This document shows, in pieces, positions 59,065 to 64,000 of a DNA stretch of 64,000 nucleotides (position 1 is its first letter; each line of letters starts with the position of its first letter). Under the pieces are notes generated by a model. That model was not told the DNA's origin. It saw only the letters and a program-made list of their open reading frames with translations, and made no database searches. The position numbers and the translations under genes were made by a program. The stretch comes from Geobacillus thermocatenulatus. Lineage in GTDB: Bacteria; Bacillota; Bacilli; Bacillales; Anoxybacillaceae. The stretch covers positions 1,436,001 through 1,500,000 of the forward strand of contig NZ_NEWK01000001.1 in the NCBI RefSeq assembly GCF_002217655.1, written 5' to 3'.

Positions 59065-59180
59065 TTTGTCCTCGAACCGTGGGGCACACGGGGATCGCTC
59101 GGTCAACTTCCCATCATGAGATGGGATTACCCGAGAAGCCCCCACCTCTAAGCGAAGCGTAGGTGGTGGGAGTATGTCAC
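59040..59180 (+). ncRNA. Candidate omega RNA of IS605 copy 2
   Basis: The tnpB 3' end plus right end is where IS605 omega RNAs are made. Here it keeps GTGGGGCACACGGGGAT, a TCCCAT hairpin and the terminal CCCACCT...AGGTGG hairpin. The guide would be the genomic sequence after ~59180, which is the ribosome site and start of the acyl-CoA synthetase remnant. Confidence 0.5.
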
Positions 59181-59198
59181 TAAGGGATGGTGAAACGG

Positions 59199-59558
59199 AT
59201 GAACAAAACACGCCCGTATTGGCCGAGCGGGCTGGCGCAGGAGCTTCGCTATGGGCTCGGCGAACAGCCGCTCTATGGCTATTTGCACCATCGCGGCGAG
59301 CAGGAGGCGGACAGGACTGCGTACATCTTCTATAACAAGGTGATGACATGGGGAACTTTGCTTGACCACGTCCGCCGTTTTGCCCGCTATTTGCGGGAAA
59401 AAGGGGTGGAAAAAGGAAAGGTGGCGCCGTCTGACTTGATCGAATGGGCGAAAGCGCTTATGGAGGCGTTCAAATATCCGCGCTATATCGAGTTCATCGA
59501 TGAACTGCCGGCGACGCCGTCAGGCAAAGTATTGCGAAAGCTGCTTCCGAGGGAATAA
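59199..59558 (+). pseudogene. Acyl-CoA synthetase with in-frame loss of its middle
   Basis: MNKTRPYWPSGLAQELRYGL to REKGVEKGKV is the N-terminus of an AMP-forming CoA ligase. It joins directly, in frame, to SDLIEWAKALMEAFKYPRYI and ELPATPSGKVLRKLLPRE, the extreme C-terminus with the catalytic Lys region. Roughly 400 residues including the AMP-binding motifs are missing, so the 120-residue product cannot be active. Confidence 0.8.
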
Positions 59559-59616
59559 TATCGCGGCGGGGTTTTGGAGCGGGCCGCCCCGCCTTTTCTG
59601 GAAAAGGGGGATCACG

Positions 59617-59709
59617 GTGGAGAATTTGCGGCAATTAACAGACGAATTGATGGTGAAAAAAGCGAGCGCTTGCTCGCCGCTTGGCCGACGGGGTTTTAAT
59701 GGAAGCTAA
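59617..59709 (+). pseudogene. Short gene remnant after the acyl-CoA synthetase
   Basis: GTG with AAAAGGGGG upstream starts VENLRQLTDELMVKKASACS, which stops after 30 codons. It looks like the first part of a gene whose remainder is lost. A CCCCTCC/GGAGGGG hairpin follows. Confidence 0.35.
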
Positions 59710-59821
59710 TGGGAAATCCCCCCTCCGCCAGTGGTGGAGGGGGCTGCGCTTGGCTGTTTCTCTTTCATCGAGGGGCAGCGGTCGGCCACCGCATGTGAAA
59801 TGTGAAAAGTCGGAACATACA

Positions 59822-59850
59822 TTGACAATCCAATGGAAATGGAATATTCT
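59822..59850 (+). promoter_or_regulatory. Promoter of sdpR-sdpI
   Basis: TTGACA-17-TATTCT, about 190 nt before sdpR. Confidence 0.6.
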
Positions 59851-59866
59851 TTAATTAGAAAGATGT

Positions 59867-59914
59867 CTAAATATCGAATGTTTTTGTCTGTATTTAGATA
59901 ATTTCCTAAATATC
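59867..59914 (+). promoter_or_regulatory. Candidate SdpR operators
   Basis: CTAAATATC occurs at 59867-59875 and 59906-59914. TATTTAG (59891-59897) is the inverse of the same core, giving a TATTTAG-N8-CTAAATA palindrome just downstream of the promoter. This arrangement suits autorepression by the ArsR-type protein. Confidence 0.45.
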
Positions 59915-60036
59915 TAACTATAGACCGGCATGAAAAATCGGTTGCATGCGCCGCATACGAAGCCGTGATAAACGAAAGATGCCCCTTCCTTTAGCGGTTT
60001 ATCCAACGAAAACTCGTTTGCAAGGTGGGATCGCTA

Positions 60037-60321
60037 TTGTCATTCAACGAAGTGTTTAAAGCGATCGCCGATCCGACGCGGCGGAAAATTTTATCCTTGT
60101 TGCGGAATGGGGAGTTGACGGCAGGGGAAATCGCCTCGCATTTCGATATGCAAAAGCCGAGTGTATCGCATCATTTGAAAATTCTCAAGCAGGCTGATTT
60201 GGTGCAAGACCGGCGTGAAGGGCAGCATATCTACTACTCTCTGAACACGACGGTGTTTCAAGATTTGCTTCGCTGGTTTTGCGATTTTGTCGAAAAGGGG
60301 GAGAAACACGGTGAAGAGTAA
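60037..60321 (+). CDS. sdpR: ArsR-family repressor SdpR
   Basis: A 94-residue winged-helix repressor (FNEVFKAIADPTRRKILSLL; LTAGEIASHFDMQKPSVSHHLKILKQADLV; GQHIYYSLNTTVFQDLLRW). No metal-binding Cys, as in SdpR, which is released from DNA by SdpI when SdpC toxin is present. A TTG start 8 nt after AAGGTGG gives the family length. The gene overlaps sdpI by 11 nt. Confidence 0.82.
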   Translation: MSFNEVFKAIADPTRRKILSLLRNGELTAGEIASHFDMQKPSVSHHLKILKQADLVQDRREGQHIYYSLNTTVFQDLLRWFCDFVEKGEKHGEE

Positions 60322-60955
60322 TCGGCTTGCGATCGTGCTTACGGTTTTCGCCTATGTCATCAGTCTGGCTGCCATTCCTTATTTGCCGGATCAAGTGGCC
60401 ATTCACTGGAACGCATCGGGTGAAGCCGACGGCTTCAGCAACAAATGGTTGGGCGCGTTTCTTCCGCCCTTATTGATGACATTTCTCATCATGTTGATGG
60501 GAGTGTTGCCGAAGTTTGACCCGAAAAAAGAAAGTTACGGCCGTTTTCAAAAAAGCTATCGCATTGTCAACGCGGCGCTCGCCTGCTTTTTCTTGCTCCT
60601 GCATATCGCAACATTGGCGTACAATCTCGGGGTTTCGGTCGATATTGGACGGCTCGTGCCGCTTGGCGTCGGAGCGCTGTTGATTGTGCTTGGAAACTAC
60701 ATGCCGAAAATCAAACCGAATTATTTTATCGGCATCCGCACGCCGTGGACGTTGGAAAGCGAAACCGTTTGGAACAAAACGCACCGCCTCGGCGGCAAGG
60801 TGTTCATCGTCATGGGAATGTTGTTGATGTTGACCGCGTTCTCGCGCGGAGACATACAATTTGTTCTCTTGATGCTCGTCATCGTTTTCGGCAATTTGTA
60901 TTTGATCGTCCAATCGTTTCTTTATTTTCGAAAAGAACAGCGCAAACGATCCTAA
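60311..60955 (+). CDS. sdpI: SdpI-family immunity/signal protein
   Basis: A 214-residue membrane protein with six hydrophobic segments. The N-terminal DUF1648 part (LPDQVAIHWNASGEADGFSNKW) and the SdpI domain (GNYMPKIKPNYFIGIRTPWTLESETVWNKTHRLGG) are complete. In B. subtilis SdpI gives immunity to the SdpC toxin and sequesters SdpR. No sdpABC genes are in this window. GTG start with GGGGGAG upstream. Confidence 0.88.
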   Translation: MKSNRLAIVLTVFAYVISLAAIPYLPDQVAIHWNASGEADGFSNKWLGAFLPPLLMTFLIMLMGVLPKFDPKKESYGRFQKSYRIVNAALACFFLLLHIATLAYNLGVSVDIGRLVPLGVGALLIVLGNYMPKIKPNYFIGIRTPWTLESETVWNKTHRLGGKVFIVMGMLLMLTAFSRGDIQFVLLMLVIVFGNLYLIVQSFLYFRKEQRKRS

Positions 60956-60977
60956 ATAGGCGGAAGGGGGACTTTAC

Positions 60978-61760
60978 ATGGGCGCGGCGGGCTAGGTGGC
61001 GCAGTTGTGCATGTCGTTGTTCGTTCCGATTGGACTCGTATGGTACGGAAGGAAAAAAGGATGGCTTTCGTGGAAGGCGTTCGGCGTCGGGGCGCTGATC
61101 TTTCTCGTGTTCTCGCAAGTGTTGGAAAAGGCGCTCCACATTGCCGTGCTTGAACCGGGACGCCCGGCGCTGAAGGGAACGGACAGCGTCTGGCTCTTTG
61201 TGTTGTACGCCGCGCTCGCTGCTGGCGTGTTTGAAGAAATCGGCCGCTATGTCGGGTTCCGCTGGCTGCTAAAGCGACACCGGGAATACGGCGATGGCTT
61301 GTCGTTCGGGCTTGGGCACGGCGGGGCGGAAGCGGTGTTGCTCGGGGTGTTGGGCGCCGTCAACGTCATGGTGCTTTCCATTCTCATTCAATCCGGAGCG
61401 TTCGACAAAACGATCGCCCCGTCGCTTCCGGTCGGCCAGGCGGAGCTGATCAAGAAGCAAGTGCTGCACACGCCGTTTGCGATGTACGTGTTAGGGGGCT
61501 TGGAGCGGCTGTTTGCCTTGGCGGTGCACACGGCGCTGTCGCTCGTCGTTTTGCTTGGCGTGCGCAAGCGTCAGTTCCGCTATGTCGTCTACGCCATCCT
61601 CATCCATGCGGCGATGGATGTCCTGCCAGCGCTTTACCAGGCGAAAGTGGTCACGAACGTTTGGGCGGTTGAAGCGGTGCTATTGATTTGGGCGGTCGCC
61701 GCTGTTTCGTTTATCTGTCGCATAAAACCAGCATTCGAACAGGGAGGAGAGAAACGATGA
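60978..61760 (+). pseudogene. YhfC-family membrane protein with early in-frame stop
   Basis: The ATG at 60978 has a good AAGGGGGAC ribosome site, but the sixth codon is TAG. Reading continues in the same frame as VAQLCMSLFVPIGLVWYGRK through a 250-residue YhfC/CAAX-protease-like protein (VFEEIGRYVGF; GLGHGGAEAVLLG; IHAAMDVLPAL) with about seven membrane segments. The GTG after the TAG has no ribosome site, so expression is doubtful. Its stop overlaps the next gene (ATGA). Confidence 0.7.
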
Positions 61761-62122
61761 TTCGTGTCAAACGGCTTGACCATGTGCAAATTTGCATTCC
61801 GTTCGGCGCGGAAGACGAAGCGCGCGCCTTTTACACCGGTGTGCTTGGTTTTCAAGAAATCGAAAAGCCGGAATCGCTGAAAGGAAACGGTGGACTTTGG
61901 TACAAAGTCGGCGATATTCAGCTTCATATAGGAGCAGAAAACCGCGACGGCTACAACAGCAAAAGCCACCCAGCCTTCGAAGTGGAAGATGTGGAAGAAG
62001 CGCGCCGTTATTTGGAAGAACGCGGCGTCGCGACGCAAGACGAAAAACCGATCCCAGGCGTGAAGCGCTTTTCATTTCGCGATCCGTTCCGCAACCGGAT
62101 CGAGCTGTTGGAAAGAGGATAA
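61757..62122 (+). CDS. VOC-superfamily (glyoxalase-like) protein
   Basis: A 121-residue protein of two beta-alpha-beta-beta-beta modules (RLDHVQICIPFGAEDEARAF; FSFRDPFRNRIELLE). The likely metal ligands are His (DHVQI), His (IQLHIG) and Glu (RIELLE). Substrate unknown. AGGGAGGAG precedes the ATG, which overlaps the upstream stop. Confidence 0.85.
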   Translation: MIRVKRLDHVQICIPFGAEDEARAFYTGVLGFQEIEKPESLKGNGGLWYKVGDIQLHIGAENRDGYNSKSHPAFEVEDVEEARRYLEERGVATQDEKPIPGVKRFSFRDPFRNRIELLERG

Positions 62123-62216
62123 ATCAGCCGTCGGACCGGGCAATGCGCGGTTGTTCGTTCCGCGATACGTAACCTCCTATGATTTGGGGCATGCTAGAGG
62201 CGAAGGAGGGAATGGA

Positions 62217-62354
62217 ATGGAAAGGAAAGCGAACAACAAGCGCGGCGAGAAACTTGCCCGCGCCGCTGACACTCGGACGGCAGGCCGGCCAGTGATGAAG
62301 GAGCAAACGGTGCAAGAGGCCTACAAAGAGCGGGAAGAGCTGACGGCCGACTAA
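62217..62354 (+). CDS. Small basic hypothetical protein
   Basis: A 45-residue charged protein (MERKANNKRGEKLARAADTR; QTVQEAYKEREELTAD). GAAGGAGGG lies upstream of the ATG. A terminator-like inverted repeat (AGCGGGAGAAAG/CTTTCTCTCGCT, about 62363-62396) with T residues follows. Family not recognised; similar small proteins in Bacillus are often sporulation-specific. Confidence 0.5.
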   Translation: MERKANNKRGEKLARAADTRTAGRPVMKEQTVQEAYKEREELTAD

Positions 62355-62403
62355 AATCAAAAAGCGGGAGAAAGGGCGATTCCTTTCTCTCGCTTTTTTG
62401 CGG

Positions 62404-62586
62404 TTAAGCATGCTCTTGTAAGCTGGCGACCGGCACGCTTTGCTTTTGATTCGGGTTGTCAAGCGGATGGATCGTGGCTACGCCTTTTTGTTGGTCGACA
62501 TGCTCAATGTAAATGCGCTGGCCGTTGTACGTGACGTTTGCCATCACCGGCGACGACGCGATTTCTTGCGCCCGACGGACATCCAT
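62404..62586 (-). CDS. sspH: H-type small acid-soluble spore protein
   Basis: A 60-residue SspH-family protein: MDVRRAQEIASSPVMANVTY then GQRIYIEHVDQQKG and ATIHPLDNPNQKQSVPV. Expressed in the forespore in Bacillus. AGGAGGTG precedes the ATG; the longer upstream frame has no ribosome site. Confidence 0.88.
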   Translation of the reverse strand: MDVRRAQEIASSPVMANVTYNGQRIYIEHVDQQKGVATIHPLDNPNQKQSVPVASLQEHA

Positions 62587-62746
62587 CTGAAACACCTCCT
62601 TATTTGCCGATAACACGCATAGTATGACATGTTTGCGATTGAACTATGCATGTGGCTGAGATCGGAAAGAATAATTTCCAAAACAATGTGCTAAATAATC
62701 AATTAACAAAACCGATCATCTTTTCCTAGCCGATTCGCATGTTTTA

Positions 62747-62777
62747 ATGTAAACTATTTTTTATAAATAGTTTACAT
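62747..62777 (+). promoter_or_regulatory. BirA operator before bioF
   Basis: ATGTAAACTAT and ATAGTTTACAT are perfect inverted repeats with a 9-nt spacer. The core TGTAAAC-N15-GTTTACA fits the Firmicutes BirA consensus. It lies 15 nt before the start codon, so bound BirA would block initiation. The regulator is encoded at 14.3-15.2 kb. Confidence 0.85.
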
Positions 62778-62792
62778 ATAAGGAGGATGGAG

Positions 62793-63965
62793 ATGAAAAC
62801 GGAACTGACCGCCCAGTTGCATGAATGGGAACAAAAAGCGCAAAAGCGCCAGCTGCGCCGGGCAGAGGCGTCAGGCGCTTCGGTCATGTTGGACGGAAAG
62901 CCGATGTTGAATTTAGCGTCCAATAATTATTTAGGGTTAGCGGATGATAGGCGGCTGATTGAGGCGGGCTGTGAGGCGATGCGAACCTACGGGGCTGGAG
63001 CGGGCGCATCGCGGCTCATCGTCGGCAACCATCCGCTTTACGAACGGGCGGAAGCCGCGTTGAAACAGTGGAAAAAAGCAGAGGCTACGCTTATTTTCAA
63101 CAGCGGCTATACGGCCAACATCGGCGTGTTGACAGCGTTAATTGGCCGAGATGATCTTGTCTTTAGCGATAAGTTGAACCATGCGAGTTTAATTGATGGC
63201 ATCCGCTTGAGCAAAGCCGCCTGTTTCCGCTATCGTCATAACGACATGAATCAGCTGGAGTCATTGTTGAAGCAATCTCCGCCCGATAAGCGGAAATGGA
63301 TCGTCACCGATGCCGTCTTCAGCATGGACGGCGATTTGGCGCCGCTCGAGGAGCTGGTCGAGTTGAAGCGGCGCTACCGCGCTGTGTTGATCGTCGACGA
63401 AGCGCACAGCGGCGGTGTGTTCGGACCGAACGGCGAAGGGCTGCTTCACCATTTCGGGCTTGAGAAGGAAGAGGATGTGATCGCCATCGGCACCTTCAGC
63501 AAAGCGCTCGGCAGCTTCGGCGCGTATGTAACAGGAGAGCCGTGGCTGATTGAGTATTTGATCAACAGCGCCCGTAGCTTCATTTTTACGACCGCCTTGC
63601 CGCCGGCGGTTCTCGCCGCCAATGAAGCAGCTATTCATATCGTTCAATCCGAGCCGGAGCGGCGCGAGCGGCTGCACGCCCTAAGCGAACGGTTCCGCAC
63701 GAAACTGAAACAGCTTGGGTTTGACACAGGCGGCAGCGAGACGCCGATCGTTCCGGTGATCGTCGGCCCGAACGACCAGGCTGTGGCGATGAGCGAGTTG
63801 CTGCAGGAAGCGGGCCTTGCCGCAATCGCCATCCGGCCGCCGACCGTCCCTGAGGGAACGGCGCGCATTCGCTTTTCCGTCACCGCCGCCATGACGGCAG
63901 AAGACGTTGATATGGCTGTTGACCGTATCGCTTGGGCAGGAGGGCAGATCGGATTGATTTCATAG
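62793..63965 (+). CDS. bioF: 8-amino-7-oxononanoate synthase
   Basis: A 390-residue alpha-oxoamine synthase. PLP-binding Lys in GTFSKALGSFGAYV, VDEAHSGGVFGPNGEG with the PLP Asp, LASNNYLGLADD at the N-terminus and AIRPPTVPEGTARIRFSV at the end. Condenses pimeloyl thioester with alanine in biotin synthesis. A 2-amino-3-ketobutyrate CoA ligase (kbl) is the nearest alternative, but the BirA operator favours bioF. The ATG at 62787 touches AAGGAGG, so 62793 is chosen. Confidence 0.88.
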   Translation: MKTELTAQLHEWEQKAQKRQLRRAEASGASVMLDGKPMLNLASNNYLGLADDRRLIEAGCEAMRTYGAGAGASRLIVGNHPLYERAEAALKQWKKAEATLIFNSGYTANIGVLTALIGRDDLVFSDKLNHASLIDGIRLSKAACFRYRHNDMNQLESLLKQSPPDKRKWIVTDAVFSMDGDLAPLEELVELKRRYRAVLIVDEAHSGGVFGPNGEGLLHHFGLEKEEDVIAIGTFSKALGSFGAYVTGEPWLIEYLINSARSFIFTTALPPAVLAANEAAIHIVQSEPERRERLHALSERFRTKLKQLGFDTGGSETPIVPVIVGPNDQAVAMSELLQEAGLAAIAIRPPTVPEGTARIRFSVTAAMTAEDVDMAVDRIAWAGGQIGLIS

Positions 63966-63994
63966 GGAAAAACGGCGTCACGAGGAGGAAACGC

Positions 63995-64000
63995 GTGAGA
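63995..64000 (+). CDS. Start of the next gene (probable biotin operon member)
   Basis: GTG with GAGGAGGAA 5 nt upstream, 29 nt after bioF. Only two codons are visible, so no identity can be given. Confidence 0.35.

Larger units (their letters stand above)
57701..59180 (+). mobile_element. IS200/IS605-family element, copy 2, defective
   Basis: The left end follows TTTAA (57696-57700) and has the TCTCCCACTTC/GAAGTGAAAGTGGGAGA hairpin. tnpA and tnpB follow in the same direction. The right end has TCCCAT/ATGGGA and CCCACCT...AGGTGG hairpins (59110-59172). Both genes are broken but both ends are present, so the element could be mobilised only by proteins supplied in trans. Confidence 0.85.

Overview
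The window is chromosomal DNA from a thermophilic, moderately GC-rich Bacillaceae member, almost certainly Geobacillus (G. stearothermophilus / G. kaustophilus group). The basis is the B. subtilis-like gene order, the GC-biased codon use, typical Firmicutes ribosome binding sites (AGGAGG), and a GH36 alpha-galactosidase whose catalytic Asp478/Asp548 fall at the positions known for G. stearothermophilus AgaA/AgaB. Names come from reading the proteins by eye; no database search was run.

Core block, 1-34 kb. Order: tyrA(partial)-aroA-ypiA-ypiB-ypiF-qcrABC-ypjA-[cloverleaf repeat]-ypjB-ypjC(-)-mazG/ypjD-dapB-mgsA-bshB1-bshA-cca-birA-panBCD-dinG-ypmA-ypmB-aspB-asnS-dnaD-nth-ponA(-)-recU(-)-yppE-yppF-yppG. 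These genes serve aromatic amino acid, lysine, bacillithiol, pantothenate and biotin metabolism, the menaquinol:cytochrome c reductase, tRNA maturation/charging, DNA repair and replication, and cell-wall synthesis. Small sporulation/stress genes (csgA-like, two small ORFs, hsp20) and an OmpR/HK two-component pair follow.

Sugar block, 35-46.5 kb. glpP-glpD with a GlpP-type terminator leader, then alpha-galactosidase, an EcsC-family gene on the other strand, galK-galE-galT and a LacI-family regulator. A shared AT-rich quasi-palindrome lies before the alpha-galactosidase gene and inside the galK promoter. Together they form a melibiose/raffinose-galactose (Leloir) module.

Scarred block, 46.9-59.7 kb. 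Three tandem rrn promoters lead into a chimeric rRNA locus in which the first ~129 nt of 16S are joined to the last ~119 nt of 23S. Four tRNAs follow (Gly-GCC, Arg-ACG, Gly-CCC, Arg-TCT), then an AT-rich stretch with a frameshifted YqcI/YcgG gene, an IS200/IS605 remnant and a second IS fragment. A 913-residue TPR protein with a degenerate dynamin-like G domain, an M29 aminopeptidase, a Na+/solute symporter and a DoxX protein are intact. A second, multiply broken IS200/IS605 copy precedes an acyl-CoA synthetase that has lost its middle in frame.

Tail, 59.7-64 kb. An sdpR-sdpI pair without a toxin operon, a YhfC-family gene with an early in-frame TAG, a VOC-family protein, sspH, and bioF behind a near-perfect BirA operator; birA itself lies in the same window.

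The most unusual items are the multi-arm palindromic element between ypjA and ypjB, the 16S/23S chimera, the TPR/pseudo-dynamin protein, the repeated loss of gene middles in the 47-59 kb block, and a ~215-bp IS605-derived element that keeps an omega-RNA-like end but no protein.
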